Counted from the first letter of the stretch, positions 26,154 through 37,993 are shown. The stretch: 64,000 bases of DNA from Inonotus obliquus (GCA_032164295.1 JAJHTX010000006.1:2666001-2730000), one strand, 5' to 3'. The notes: generated from the letters alone by a model not told the origin. Numbers and translations are program-made.

Positions 26154-27198
26154 TTATGTACGCATAGGCCCACACGTTTCTTATCCCGTTTACGATCGTT
26201 TCCTTTGTTTCGCTGACTGTAAAGCCCGTACATGATTGGCTTCCGGAATCTATCTATCCTCATACACTCATGATTTATTTCTTGATACTTGGACGATGTC
26301 CAGCATGACCCTTATTTTAATCATTGTCCGTGTTTTTTATATAATTTGTTGGGTACATACTACATGGAGTCCCTATTTCGTGAAACAATACTCATGAGAT
26401 TCTTCGCAAGCTTTCGTATGCTGCTGTAGATGCACTGCGTCCTGCATATTTGATTCGAATTGAGCAAACAATTTCCGAGAAGGAGCCAAGACTTCAAAGT
26501 GTCTTATGTAATCTACACCTGATTTCCCACGGTGATTACGTAGCGACGCCACCATGGAATTTTGGTTCCTTGTCTTTCTCGCGCCTGATGCTACTTTATT
26601 TGAGCATAAATTTGCTGAGCAATTGATCTTGGGTAAGTTAGTTTAATACAGCTTGTAAGTTGCTGTGAGATCACTTGTTACCTACCCGCCTAGGATGTAC
26701 TAGGTTGATCGGTCCTGGTTCGCGTCCCCTTACATGAGCTCCCCATTTACTTTCGCAGGTTCCTTGTGATCGACCGAAGTATCTGTCCCAGGTCTCCGGG
26801 CTGAACTCTACGCCTCTTCTTTGCTCTGGAGTCTGAAGTAGCTGCTTTTGTGCATGGTCCGTTCTCGAGTTACCTCTTGAATGGTCTCGCGCCGTTCCTG
26901 TGTTACCTTTCCTCCATTACTACACAAAATGAGGAGATCGAATGAATACCGAAAGTAGGCAAAGGTCGACATTGTGCATCAGCCATTTTGGTACGTGAGA
27001 ACTTCTTGACGGTTGTTCATCAACCACGTGCAACGACGAAGGCCGTCGTCGTTCTTGCCAACGAACACCCACTAGTCAATCCGGAGCAAGCCAAGGGGCA
27101 TATCTGAAAGTTAACACCCTCTCGGTACGTCCATTCCATACCGTGGACTACCTTTGCTGACTCAAAACAAATAGTGAAGCTCAGGCATCTAGGCTACC
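26154..27198. other. Spacer upstream of copy B, no supported gene
   Basis: A start at 26553 (MEFWFLVFLAPDATLFEHKF) runs into a GTAAGT donor, and a frame near 26805-26960 reads EVAAFVHGPFSSYLLNGLAP. Neither joins into a convincing gene. The rest should contain the promoter of copy B. Confidence 0.3.
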
Positions 27199-30100
27199 AA
27201 TGGAAACTATGCTGAATACCACACCAAAGATGAATGAAACTCAAAAACAGCTCTTTGTTAAGCTCTTGGGTGTATTGGTAGAGATTGTCAATGAAACCAG
27301 TCAGCTCCCAGCCGATGATAGTAAGGTTTTTATGTAGATTATCATCATGTTTTGCTGACCGTCGATTGCAGACACTGTTATCGCCCTACTGGAAGAAGTA
27401 AATTCAAAACCGAAATGCGGTATGTGGAACTATATATTTTTTCTACCAGACTCGTCAGTGTACCTAATGGAGGCAGATTATTGCAACAATGATCAGAGTA
27501 TGCTGGCATTATTGTAATTGATAACCTTGCGAATTAGCTCACACGGATCACCAGATACTAGCAGCAAGCCCATTTATCCATCTGATGTCCGCGAGAGTGA
27601 GGGAGATCGGAAGAAACAAGTGCAATATGAAGCAAGGAATGTCGCTCGGCTTAAGAAGTGAGGGTTCTTCAATTTTCGCCGTTTATATGGATAGCTAACA
27701 CATTCAAGGCTAAGTAGAAATCATGGCCAATTGGTGAAGTTGTTCCGGTCTTGAGACAACGATTAACTAAAGGAGCTTCTTACATTTTCAAGACCGATCA
27801 AATTCGAAGTTCACTCAATGCACTCGGAGGTGGGGCGCGCACAGCAAGAGCCTTAGAAAATATGTACAAATGTATTTCCTCCGCAATGTGAGCGGCTGCA
27901 TCGGAGTTTCTTTTCTCTAGTATTATTTGCTGCTCACTCCCATTCTTGCAGTGAATATTGTCATATTATGGATGATATGGCGTATTGTATCTGTGAGAAT
28001 GCAATCTCTATATAACTCAACCAGGTGTTGACTCCCAGGAGGTCCTTACGAATTTGCAGAGAAGCTCTTCGCCTGCAGTCACTCTGGTCCAGAAGTGCGA
28101 GACGCGTTCCAGGAGCTTGAGCTTTTCAATACGAATTTCTTCGATGCTCTTGAGACCATGATCAAGCGGTTTGAAACATTCAAAGTGCGCACGGTTTGAA
28201 GTCCTCAGTCATGAATGTGTTCTCAACATCATCTAGGTTATAGCAGCAAAACTATATGCGGAATACGGTAATCAAAGTAGTCTATCACCTTCTTATACCT
28301 GGATTCATGGCATGATGCACAGGTCCCCGACTTTTTCCCGTAGACGAATATTTAGACGGCATGTTTGAGCCACTGACACGGGATTTCGAGTCCTTCATAG
28401 GTGCACTCACAGACATCGCAGAGAAAGGTGAATAGTTGTTTAATGGTACCTCTCTCGAGTTATTCTTATCACCCGAAAGATATTGCTGCACTTCGCCGAA
28501 CGCAGGACTTCTCAAGCCAGCGATTTCTGAACCTGACGGCTGTAGCGGCATTCCTTTCCGGTGTTACGGCAAGCACGCTGCAGATTACTGCTGACGACGT
28601 TGGAACCCGTTTGGCTCAAGCGACAAATTCGACATGGGTCATTTCACTAGTATTCAGCTCTGCTTCAGCAGTTTATAGTCTTCTCGTGATGACCTGGCGA
28701 CAGTCCTCCGTGTACTTGTTTATCTCACCGAAACTCGTTTTGATACTGATTTGTGAATTATGTAGTGCACAGCCCGACAAAGCACTCCCGTCATTTCTCC
28801 TAAACTGGTTCAGAAACGGACCCATGTATGCGCTAACAGCTGCACTAGTAACATTCTCCTTTGGGTTGTGCCTTCTTTCGTTTCGTATCGGTGATCAAGA
28901 GGTGTGTTTAGCAACTGACGTAGTGAAACAGCTTACGATACTAATTCGGACCAGGGATTTCGCGGTTTTGCTGTTATTCCAGTGGCTTTCGCTGGCGTCC
29001 ATGCATGCGGCATCGCTCTCTTCTCCGCATGGTTCATGTTCGTGAAAGGAAGGATGCCCGTAGGTTGGGTCAAAGCCAAGGGCGACCTCCTCGTTTCGGC
29101 ATGCCACAAAGTTGGCAGCGTGGTCAAGAATCATGTCCGTAGGGTGACCGAACAACTAGGAAACCCCCTGACTACAATTCGAGACCGTATAGTCAAGCAG
29201 CTCAGCCCTAGTCAATGTTTAGGCCTCAGAGAGGAGGACGTTGAGCTGGGTGAAGGAGCGGTGGAGGTTGATGTTTTGGCGAAGCCTACACCTTCTTGCG
29301 CAACTCCGAATGACCTGGCTAATTCTCTTGTGCCACCGGCGAATTCTCATCCGGAGGTGGAGAGAGACTCCGTTCTCGAAGTGCCTACGCCAGAGGTGGT
29401 ATTGGCAGCTCCTGGAACAGTGACGGAGAGTGAGAGCGAAGCAGAATGGAGGTCGAGTGACCAATCAGTGGAGGTAAGTGATTGATCGTTCCATGTTTGT
29501 TGTGGTCCTATTTAAACAACGTCTCGCTAGACTAGGTGCAAGCCTTTTGGAAAGTTGCTGGACTTCTCACCAGAGCATCGGCTTCTTGCGTTTGCTCGGT
29601 AGGTCACTCAATTCGCGTGCAACTACAATTGTACCTCCTAATCTCGTTCAGAAACGATATAGTGACAATTTATAAGACGGTGTGTGCTTCTTGGATAGAT
29701 GGAAACCGCATGCATTAATCATCGGAAATAGGGAGATTCATGCTCTGTATTGGAAACAGTAAAAGTGCCAAACGCAGACGAGGTAAAGTGGATATGTTGG
29801 TATGTATGTATGTACATCACAGCAGCATACGCTTGTCTCATGTTGCTTTAGGTCCTCTCGACTGAAACTTCTAATAAGGTCGCAAAGATCGGTATTCGTC
29901 TGGAGGATGGGGATGAGTATCAAGCAACAGAGGCCTTCGCTCAGAGTATTGTGGCCGAGCGAAATGTTGGGGTGCCTAAATGAGTCAGTATCTTCAACGC
30001 AGTGGACCACTGAGGACAATACTGGGACTGAAGGTATTATTACATAAAAAATGATGGCTGGTAACTCATTAGATAGCAGGTTTTATTTGCACTATCGGGT

Positions 30101-31216
30101 CAATAATAAAGTTATATGTGAGTCGTTTTCCTAGTCAGCAGAAGCAGTTATTCATTCTCCCGTTAGAATGCGAAATGCGAGGTAACGATTCAATATCGAC
30201 TACCCATGCATCGGACTTATCAATTGCGTAGGAGATTCCGAGTCGATCCATTGATGTTTCCGAGTTGTACACGGTCGATCGAGTTATTGATGCAGCGTTT
30301 GTTCGCAAGAAATGCCTGCTGTGCCTTGTAGATGTACCGGGAGATAGAAAATACTCTCGTTTATTAGGTATGTTGACCTGCTATGCTTTCCGCCCCTAGG
30401 TTTCACTGAGATAGTCTAGTGATCGACTTGAAGGATAACTCCATTCAAAGGTCAGAGTCTATCAATGAAACTCTGCTTGCACTAACGAAGCGAACTATAG
30501 TGTACATCAGGTGCAGATCGGCCATACCTCAATGACCGTGTCTCTTCCATCGAATAGAATTTTCCTCCTCGGTAGCATGGTAAATCAAATTGAAGCCTTC
30601 CTAGTTTCTTTCCTTAATCGAATACGTCTAGGACGGGGCAGAGATGGCCGATCTGTCCATCCCGAAATCCTGCGAGAACATCGATAATGCCATAAGTAAT
30701 ATCACACCGCTTTGGAAGCAGACTTACAATGGCCACAAGTTGAAGCGACTCGAGAGTGCTGCTACGTTCTACGGAAATGAAGAGCAAATGCTCGTCGGAT
30801 ATTCGAGAGGTTTTCATTCTCGAACTCTGGTTATTGCGTTTACTGATACTTTCATAGGTGAGATCGTGGTGCTTCATCACGAACCTGACGATCGGTTTTT
30901 CACCGCTCCGCACATTTTCACGACACCGACTATAGAGGCTATGCCACGGAACATCATTAGCTTCGCTGTCAAACGTGGTTGGTCGTTACCATACATGTTC
31001 GCATTCGCTGATGAGGACGGGCGTGTGATGATTTGGTCCGTCCAGTCTAACAAGGAACTGGATGGATATTCTTCTGCGAAGACGTTCGAAGTTCATGATT
31101 GTCGAGATGGTCAATATGACATATATGGCCGATCTATACAGCCGACGATCACCACTGGCAAATATCTGATCTTACCTCCACCTACGTCTTCGTCTGCCGA
31201 AGATTTGAATGAGTAA
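27199..31216 (+). CDS. Helical N-terminus / membrane / WD40 fusion protein, copy B (appears intact)
   Basis: Family not recognised. The start at 27199 gives METMLNTTPKMNETQKQLFV. Helical exons follow: NTVIALLEEVNSKPKC, KSWPIGEVVPVLRQRLTKGA, GPYEFAEKLFACSHSGPEV, ELELFNTNFFDALETMIKRF and LFPVDEYLDGMFEPLTRDFE. The membrane block reads SQRFLNLTAVAAFLSGVTAS, WVISLVFSSASAVYSLLVMT, MYALTAALVTFSFGLCLLSF and IPVAFAGVHACGIALFSAWF. An acidic/Pro-rich loop ends near EWRSSDQSVE, then splices to LLDFSPEHRLLAFAR and NDIVTIYKT, WD40-like. Later exons give GSIIKLY, VIDAAFVRKKCLLCLVDVPG, VSLPSNRIFLLGSM and FAFADEDGRVMIWSVQSNKE, ending TSSSAEDLNE. At least 15 exons and roughly 900-1000 residues. A cytosolic propeller tethered to a membrane is a reasonable inference. 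The membrane and WD40 parts could instead be two adjacent genes. Confidence 0.65.
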
Positions 31217-31459
31217 TATAAGTTTCTCTTCTGGAGTCTTGATGTAAATCTTCTCGGATAATATCCTTTATTGCATCGTGCTGAGAAAACTGTCCCTCTT
31301 CAGGCCTTCGTCGACAATATGCGCACTATTGAATAGACCGGTGACAACGATCCAGAGTAGAGGTGGGAATACGAATGTATGATTAGTATTTGCGACATGG
31401 CATAGAATGTCCTATGATACGTGGACAAGCATCTTTTGTAAATATACGTTGCACAATTA

Positions 31460-33012
31460 TCAGAAATAAGATCCTGCCCCAGCGTACGACTGAGAATTTA
31501 TTGGAGGTGAATCTTGTGAGGGGTCGTCTGCGTTATTAGTAGGATCGGAGGTAAGCTCCAAAAGCTCTGTTTGGTGTCGGGTATACTCAAGAGACCCAGG
31601 ACCAAACGCAGGAACGGGAGGTGAATAAGGCTTCGGTGCAACAGCCGCTCGACCTGCAGGAATCATATTCTGCAATTCCGTCGTTGAAGGAACAGGTTGA
31701 AAATGTACTGTATCGTTCATTTTCTTGTAGTGGTTCCAGAATACCATGACAGCATCTAACTCTTCTTGTACTCGGTCTTTCAATCGCCCTCGAGTCTCGC
31801 GTTTATCTTTATCGAAGTTTACGGCTGAGCCGAGTTTACGTTTGAGTTCTTCCAGCTCTGTTTTGGCTCGAGATAGGAATGCTACTGCTACGCCACCTTG
31901 TGCAGTTCCACCGTTTTCACCAGCATCGACGCCAAGCCATTTATGTGAGAGTGCGCTGCACAGGTGTGATACGTCGGCGAGGTAGTGTCGTAAACTGGGC
32001 GTGACTTCGTCGCTATCCTTACCGGGTGTCTTGACGAGAGCTCGAGCGGAAAAATACAATGAGGCGCATTCAAGATAGAGTTTGGAGATGAGGGATGGAG
32101 ATGGATGGGATTTTGGAAGAGGTGGACCAGGGGATAATGTACCGTCGTACGCGGATTTAGAGAGAAGCTTTCGGATGGCCAGTTGTTGTGCATCAGCTAG
32201 GGACATTCTAATATACACGTTTAGACTAGAACCATCGGATGAATGTAATAATAGAGCGACGACCTACTCCGCTAGGCCATTTGTAACTTGTTGCGTTACA
32301 TCCGGAGGTCTGGTCTTTGGTGAAGATTCACTCTTTTCCCATTCCGGTAACACGGAATCACTCAGGTATTTATACACACCACTCGCACGGCATAGAAGGG
32401 TTACAGCAAAATTAAGCTTCTCGTCTTTCGCCTTTCGCTCCGCGTCGGAGATAGTGCGCTCGAACTCGTAGTTCCCAAGTGAGGCGACGGTACTCCGTGC
32501 GAGATTGGAGAGTAGGAAGGCATTAGTTAGCAAGGTGAATGCAAGATCGGCATGTAGTGAAGGTACAGATCGACGAGGGGAGGTGTCGAATACATTTGCG
32601 GATAGCGTTGACCTCCAGCTGAACACTGAGATTGCACGGTCATGTCAGATGTTGGAAATCAATGTGAGTGTATGCGTCCATACCAGGTTCCGAAGACAGC
32701 ACGATCTCCTCCGCATCGAAACATGCTTTGATACCATACAAGTGGGGGAGATAGTCATCAACAACCTTTCCAGGGCCGTCAGGATAAATACAAGAGGCAA
32801 TGCGCGCTTCTCACTTTCACAAGGCGAAGAAAGTCTTTCTCTCCGTCAGTGCGTTTGCTCTCTTTCAAAGACGCCCGGAGGTTAGCACGCGCTTGAGTCG
32901 CTTCAGCTATATTCATATTGTAGGAAGAAGTCTTGTCGACACAGAAGTCGCTGAAAGAAATTGCCCCGGTCGTCGGGAGTTCATAGAGATAGGTTGTCAT
33001 GGTCGAGTCCAA
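31460..33012 (-). CDS. palC: BRO1-domain protein, PalC-like (ambient pH signalling)
   Basis: PalC links the plasma-membrane pH sensor complex to ESCRT-III in the fungal Pal/Rim pathway. The start at 33012 (or the ATG 12 bases later) gives YLYELPTTGAISFSDFCVD, matching the PalC opening. Next exons carry KVVDDYLPHLYGIKACFDAE, WRSTLSANVFDTSPRRSVPS and the helical BRO1 core (ADLAFTLLTNAFLLSNLAR, FAVTLLCRASGVYKYLSDSV, ADAQQLAIRKLLSKSAYDGT, LISKLYLECASLYFSARALV, LRHYLADVSHLCSALSHKWL). After the core come a coiled stretch (KTELEELKRKLG) and a Pro-rich tail that ends SYAGAGSYF. Four exons, about 470 residues. No metal or catalytic site is expected in this scaffold family. Confidence 0.8.
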
Positions 33013-33285
33013 GGATCAGAGACTGACCGAAAGCTAAGTGAGCGGATCAATCAATAGATGTGGGAATGGATTAGTAATACGTATTTTTATCTCGCGCATG
33101 CGTTTAGCACGAGTGGCATAAACTCTTCTCTTACCACAAGGACAAAGCCTTTTTTTACAGTCTGCGGTGATTGCAGGCGGTTCGGTAACGTGCAAATACC
33201 TCTGTGAGGCTATCCTTACGAGCACTCGTTGTGAAGTGTCTGACACTAATAGCTTACTGTTTGGAATTTCGTAAAGCCTTCAAGC
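33013..33285. promoter_or_regulatory. Divergent promoter between palC-like gene and the 1465-residue protein
   Basis: The minus-strand start is at 33012 and the plus-strand start at 33286, so 273 bases must serve both. No TATA box is evident. I did not find a GCCARG PacC-type site that I would trust in this interval. Confidence 0.5.
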
Positions 33286-36200
33286 ATGGGGGGTCCTGAG
33301 CAGGATCTTCCGTCTTTCTCAAATTTTAGGTTCAACACCATTGGAAACATATCTTTACTCAAACGAATCTCGAATCTTCCTACCCAGGCGCAACCTGCTC
33401 AGTTGGATGAGGAGGAAGAAGGGGACGAGGACGACCTCTACGTCGATATGGACATTGACACACCCGAGCCTCCCGACGAGCGGCCGGCCCTCTTGGCAAG
33501 AATAGGCGACCGTTTTCCGATTTCGAAAGACCCCGATGCCCACGCGGTCAATAGTCACCCTCCACTCGTACCTGCATTCGCTGAGCCATGCGAGGCAAAA
33601 TCGGTTACGAACGAAGATTCGGGAAGTCGGTCCAACACACGTGAACATTCCCAGGCAGCGGACGCGTCAATGACGACTTCTCATGGCAAAGATCAAGAAC
33701 ATACCGCGCCTACACTCTTACAAGAGGCTCCTTTACCCCCAATCACTCCCATTCCCGCTAATGTTCAAAAGCATCCTCCGAGCGCATGCCACCTATCAGA
33801 ATCGTCCGGTAGTCTTCTCACTCCGCCTCCCTCAAGCTCTGTCGTTGCGCAAGACTTCGGTCCACATACATCACCCTCGCATCGATTGTCTACACCTCCT
33901 TTGTATGCCTATCCGTCACTAGAGCAGCTTCTTCAAGAGGAGCGGTCCGTTTGGTCTGAAGCTGCGGAATTGAAACATAACCGAGCAGGCTTGGGCCTTA
34001 ACATCGATACATCTGTCGCTCGCCACGGGCCTTCCCCGCAGTCCATTCATGATCATCCCATATGTCAAAGCAAGATACCCGCTCGAAACTTTACGAATCA
34101 AGACAATCAAATTTCCATGAACGGCGAAATTTCACCGGTTAATTCGAGTGCAATTCATTCACAAGACAACCTCATGCTGCAGGAGCGGCAACACGAGCAG
34201 CCGGGTTTGCTTCCAAAGTCGGCCGAGCGCGATGGACACAACAAACGCTCGTCCTCGATACCCTCGCGTTCTATCAGCCCCCAAGCATCGGTTATTGCTG
34301 GGGTTATTGACGTCTCTTCACAACCTCATGTCACCTCGCAGCCAGCATCTGCTACTTCCTCGCTTCACACAAAAGGATCGCCGCAGTTGCACGGAAATGC
34401 TGGCGGACGTGCTACGAAGGAAATCGCCGTCAGCATACCTCGGCCTGATGGCCAGGCTATGATTCAATCTACTACTTCCCTGGAAAATCGTTCTCCTCGC
34501 GAGGAGGAGCTGAAGTCTCTCTTGAAGTCGAGAAAGATCGGTCACAGTCTTGATTCGTGTGATACGTCAGAGAGGAGTAGACTACAACTTCAGCAGGGTC
34601 CTCAATCATGTAACCCTGTTGAAAAGTCTCTGTCCATGCGCATCCCGCTGCAAAACGAATCCAGGAATTCCCTGGATCCAGGCCCAACTTCAACTATGAT
34701 ACCTTGTCGCGACAAGAGTGATCCGCGTGCTGTGCTTGTCAAACCCACTAGGGACGAAGTCTTCGAGCAGTCCACGCCTCATATGATCCATTCTTTTGCG
34801 GGTAAACGAAAGGCCTCGCAGCCTCCGCCACCATTAAACGGGGCTGATTTGAATCCGATCACAAAGCGACTGAAGACATCAGGCGGACTACCTCAGAATC
34901 ATACTACAAAGACGTCTCTCACCACGTCTGACACAATACCCATTGCAAATTTGCTATTTTCGAAGCCGCCCTCTGGCATCGCATCACGTCCTCAGAAGCC
35001 GACATCGGTCCCATGGAACAGTACCAGCACTAAAACTCAACTCCCGCTAGACAGTAAGATTCAGTCGCCCGTTGCACCCAACCAACCCGAGCAGGTAGTA
35101 GAAGTGGAACGAGCAAAGGGTGATCCACCGACTACGGGCATCAACGAGGCGAAAGGTCCAAAAAGTGCCATTCCACGCGTCAAGGCCGAAATCCACAACG
35201 ATGGGGCATCCTGCATAGACGTCAAGTCTCTAAATAAGGTTAAGAAGGAAGAGCCAGACGAGATCTTGATACGGGTCAAGGTCGAGGAAGATTTAAAGAA
35301 TTTGACGGCGGACCTTCAGAGCTTCTTGAGTGTCGATGCAATTCCGCTCAAGAAGGAGGAAAGAGGCGATGACACCTTCATTCCGCCAAGGATTCTCCCT
35401 TCTCCAGAATCACAGGAACACCCCAAGAGCATACGTGCCTCGCGCGTTAGACCTGAGAACGCTAGCTCTCATCAGCAACGATCCGATGAACCGGAGGCTC
35501 ACAAGACTGGTGTGTCGGAAAACGCGTCTGGCCCCGACGACCGCAATCCTCGGACAGGATCTGTCCAAACCAAACCTAATGCCCCTGTGCAACAAAAAGG
35601 CCCTTCAGAACTCGTCTCGGCTCATGATCAAATGATTCTTCACCGGCCTAGTCCTGTCGAAGCTTCTGGTACTCGCGTTCCGCTGCTGGAGCAACGAGAC
35701 TACGAACCGGGACGCACCGTGCCTGCTTCGCCTCCGGTGGCACTTGTCTCTCCCTCTAGATCTAGCAGTCTCGAAGAACCGTCGAGGCAACGCATAGCTC
35801 CTGAGCGTCAGAGTAAACCGAACGGTATGACCAGCGAAGCCACCAGGAGACCAGCTGGCAGAGATACGCGGCAGCAGGAGCGATCTCGCGAACCAAACCC
35901 GCGCCTGATTGACCACTGGTCGCCTCCAAGGGATCGTGCACCATTCCGGACACGACTTACAGGAGACACGTATAGACCATCCCCGTCTCCATCTGAGCAT
36001 TATGGTCGTATTGCGAGGGGGACGTTGAATGTCCATAGACGAGACTTCGGCGATGACAGCCTTGCGCAACGGAGGGGGGGCCGATGGCTCCCCTCTGATG
36101 AATATACACCTCACCCGCAACGCCGAAGCAGAAGTGCTTCTCCGCGTCGCACCTATCGAAATTATATGCGCCATAGTCCAAGTCCTCCGCCTCGTCAGCC

Positions 36201-37683
36201 CATTGTATCCGAGATCATCTCCCCGAATTTGCGCGACGATCGATGTAATCCTGTGCACCTTCCGATTGCCCCTCACAATCTGCATGACGAGCGAGTCGGG
36301 TTGTCAGCAAACACTCTCACTTCTACTACTCAGCCGACCAATCATTTAACCAAGTCCTCCCGGATTCCGGTCGATGATACACCATCCGTTTCTGAGACGC
36401 GTAATCAGCGACCTACACCGGTGCATCACGCTACTGTGAATATAGCGCAGGCTATACTTGAGGATGGTTCAACTGATCTATTGCATGGCCCGCGGCATGT
36501 TTCAAAAGGGTCGGCAACGCGTCACAATGAGCCAATTGCTGCTCTTTCGGAGCAAAATCTTGGCTCCGGTTTCAAAGACGCTGCTGCCAGAGAAAGCAAA
36601 TTTTCCATCTCCCGGCACGATTCGCACCACTCGCTGTCTTCCACCAATCTTGCATCTTCCCAATTGCCCCCGTCTGCGCATTTTTCCGAACAAGATGGTG
36701 GCCTTACTAATTTGGAAATTTCGATCAAGCGTATTGTAATTGATAAAGCGGAAGAGCAAGTGCACGGTGCGAAGCCTTCGTGTTATCATCGCGGCAACAT
36801 CGTTATTGATGTTCACAATGTACACAATCACAAAGACATAGAGGATGCGCATGCTGAAGACATAACGGAAGGGAAGCAGGTGATCGAAAGCACTCGCCAA
36901 ATTCATGGTGGGGAACGTTCCACGAATTTAGGCGCAACTAGCATGCAGAAGTCTCAGCAAATTTCTGATCCACCGTTGTTGGTATCTGGATATCCTAGCT
37001 CGTCTCCACTCCCACCTCAGAAGCGGTCAGATACCTTCAAAACCCAGCGTAGTCAACCACATTTTCAGCCTGGCGAAAATTCCAGTCAATCTTCTAGTGA
37101 AGTCACAGCAAAATCGGCCTCTCACTCTCTTGTGCAACGCATCGGTACCAAACCAACAAAGCAAGAACTACCGTGCGACGTTTCGGATTCGGAAATTTCA
37201 CTCGATCCCAGTCCGCCCCACTCTCCTGACCTTGACACAGCACTTCCTTCTCGGATAGAGGATCCCTATATACACGATGAATCAAGTCAACCAAATAAAT
37301 GCAACGCGCCTACGCCGGTTTCGCCCGTTATCACGTCTCTTGAAAGCCGAATTACAGACCCGGGATCTAGTGATCAGCGAGTTACGCATCCGCTTCCGCC
37401 AAAGCCAGACACTCATCGAAAGTCGATTAATCCGGATATCGAGACTCGGCCAAAGCCAGGCAATGATCACTCGAATTCACCACGATCAAACACCGCGCCG
37501 CGGTTACTGAAACGTTTAAATGTTGCGGAATCCGACAAGCAAGAATCCGATCTTCCTTCGAAAACCCAGCGGGGAGGTCGTGGTCGTGGTAGAGGACATA
37601 TCGGCGATCATTACTCACCCCGTGGCTCCTCTCGTAATCCACGCGCACGTTCCAAACCTTCACTTGGAGCCCGGTTATCTTAG
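33286..37683 (+). CDS. Large intronless disordered protein with LLxRI-type motifs, RS and RGG segments
   Basis: A single uninterrupted frame of 1465 codons, unusual in this intron-rich window. No folded domain was recognised. The N-terminus has SLLKRISNLPTQ followed by an acidic run (EEEEGDEDD) and ALLARIGDRFP. Further related words are SLVQRIGTKP and RLLKRLNVAE near the C-terminus. The middle is Ser/Pro/Gln-rich with charged patches (VKKEEPDEILIRVKVEED resembles SUMO-site-like text). An RS-type stretch (RRSRSASPRRTYRNYMRHS) lies near residue 950. The C-terminus is RGG-like (RGGRGRGRGHIG) and basic. RS and RGG segments suggest an RNA-associated nuclear protein; that is inference. It is divergently transcribed from the palC-like gene. 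Confidence 0.75.
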   Translation: MGGPEQDLPSFSNFRFNTIGNISLLKRISNLPTQAQPAQLDEEEEGDEDDLYVDMDIDTPEPPDERPALLARIGDRFPISKDPDAHAVNSHPPLVPAFAEPCEAKSVTNEDSGSRSNTREHSQAADASMTTSHGKDQEHTAPTLLQEAPLPPITPIPANVQKHPPSACHLSESSGSLLTPPPSSSVVAQDFGPHTSPSHRLSTPPLYAYPSLEQLLQEERSVWSEAAELKHNRAGLGLNIDTSVARHGPSPQSIHDHPICQSKIPARNFTNQDNQISMNGEISPVNSSAIHSQDNLMLQERQHEQPGLLPKSAERDGHNKRSSSIPSRSISPQASVIAGVIDVSSQPHVTSQPASATSSLHTKGSPQLHGNAGGRATKEIAVSIPRPDGQAMIQSTTSLENRSPREEELKSLLKSRKIGHSLDSCDTSERSRLQLQQGPQSCNPVEKSLSMRIPLQNESRNSLDPGPTSTMIPCRDKSDPRAVLVKPTRDEVFEQSTPHMIHSFAGKRKASQPPPPLNGADLNPITKRLKTSGGLPQNHTTKTSLTTSDTIPIANLLFSKPPSGIASRPQKPTSVPWNSTSTKTQLPLDSKIQSPVAPNQPEQVVEVERAKGDPPTTGINEAKGPKSAIPRVKAEIHNDGASCIDVKSLNKVKKEEPDEILIRVKVEEDLKNLTADLQSFLSVDAIPLKKEERGDDTFIPPRILPSPESQEHPKSIRASRVRPENASSHQQRSDEPEAHKTGVSENASGPDDRNPRTGSVQTKPNAPVQQKGPSELVSAHDQMILHRPSPVEASGTRVPLLEQRDYEPGRTVPASPPVALVSPSRSSSLEEPSRQRIAPERQSKPNGMTSEATRRPAGRDTRQQERSREPNPRLIDHWSPPRDRAPFRTRLTGDTYRPSPSPSEHYGRIARGTLNVHRRDFGDDSLAQRRGGRWLPSDEYTPHPQRRSRSASPRRTYRNYMRHSPSPPPRQPIVSEIISPNLRDDRCNPVHLPIAPHNLHDERVGLSANTLTSTTQPTNHLTKSSRIPVDDTPSVSETRNQRPTPVHHATVNIAQAILEDGSTDLLHGPRHVSKGSATRHNEPIAALSEQNLGSGFKDAAARESKFSISRHDSHHSLSSTNLASSQLPPSAHFSEQDGGLTNLEISIKRIVIDKAEEQVHGAKPSCYHRGNIVIDVHNVHNHKDIEDAHAEDITEGKQVIESTRQIHGGERSTNLGATSMQKSQQISDPPLLVSGYPSSSPLPPQKRSDTFKTQRSQPHFQPGENSSQSSSEVTAKSASHSLVQRIGTKPTKQELPCDVSDSEISLDPSPPHSPDLDTALPSRIEDPYIHDESSQPNKCNAPTPVSPVITSLESRITDPGSSDQRVTHPLPPKPDTHRKSINPDIETRPKPGNDHSNSPRSNTAPRLLKRLNVAESDKQESDLPSKTQRGGRGRGRGHIGDHYSPRGSSRNPRARSKPSLGARLS

Positions 37684-37993
37684 ACGCGAAGTATGGCTCG
37701 ACTTCGCACACCGAGCTACGATAATAGCTACTAATGGTGGTAATACGGTGCCCTCCACGAAGGCTCACTCAATTCGTGTTCTGTTTCAACATGCAACGGA
37801 AACTACTGGTCATCCCCATTCTTACTTTTCCTATCCTTTCTCCAGCTAGTGGTTTCAACAGTTAGAGTAATTGCAATCATTCGGAACCGGAAAAGTGTAT
37901 GCTGTGTATAATACAAGTAGGGAATACCACTTCGTTCCTCGTGTCTTCCAAACACGTGAGAAATCAATAAAGTCTAGGTAAGTAGCCGCCCGT

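Noticed and set aside
26690..26735. GGTTCGCGTCCC resembles a tRNA B box.
   Set aside because: No acceptable A box or acceptor-stem pairing was found at the right distance, so no tRNA is called.
29850..29980. Frame VLSTETSNKVAKIGIRLEDGDE after an acceptor-like site as the C-terminal exon of a separate membrane-protein gene.
   Set aside because: The better-supported reading joins the loop to WD40-like exons on both sides, with matching joins in copy A; this frame may instead be part of a propeller exon I could not phase.
35605..36285. A 226-codon minus-strand frame and other long antisense frames within the 1465-residue gene.
   Set aside because: They are shadows of a long plus-strand coding sequence; no domain or start context supports them.
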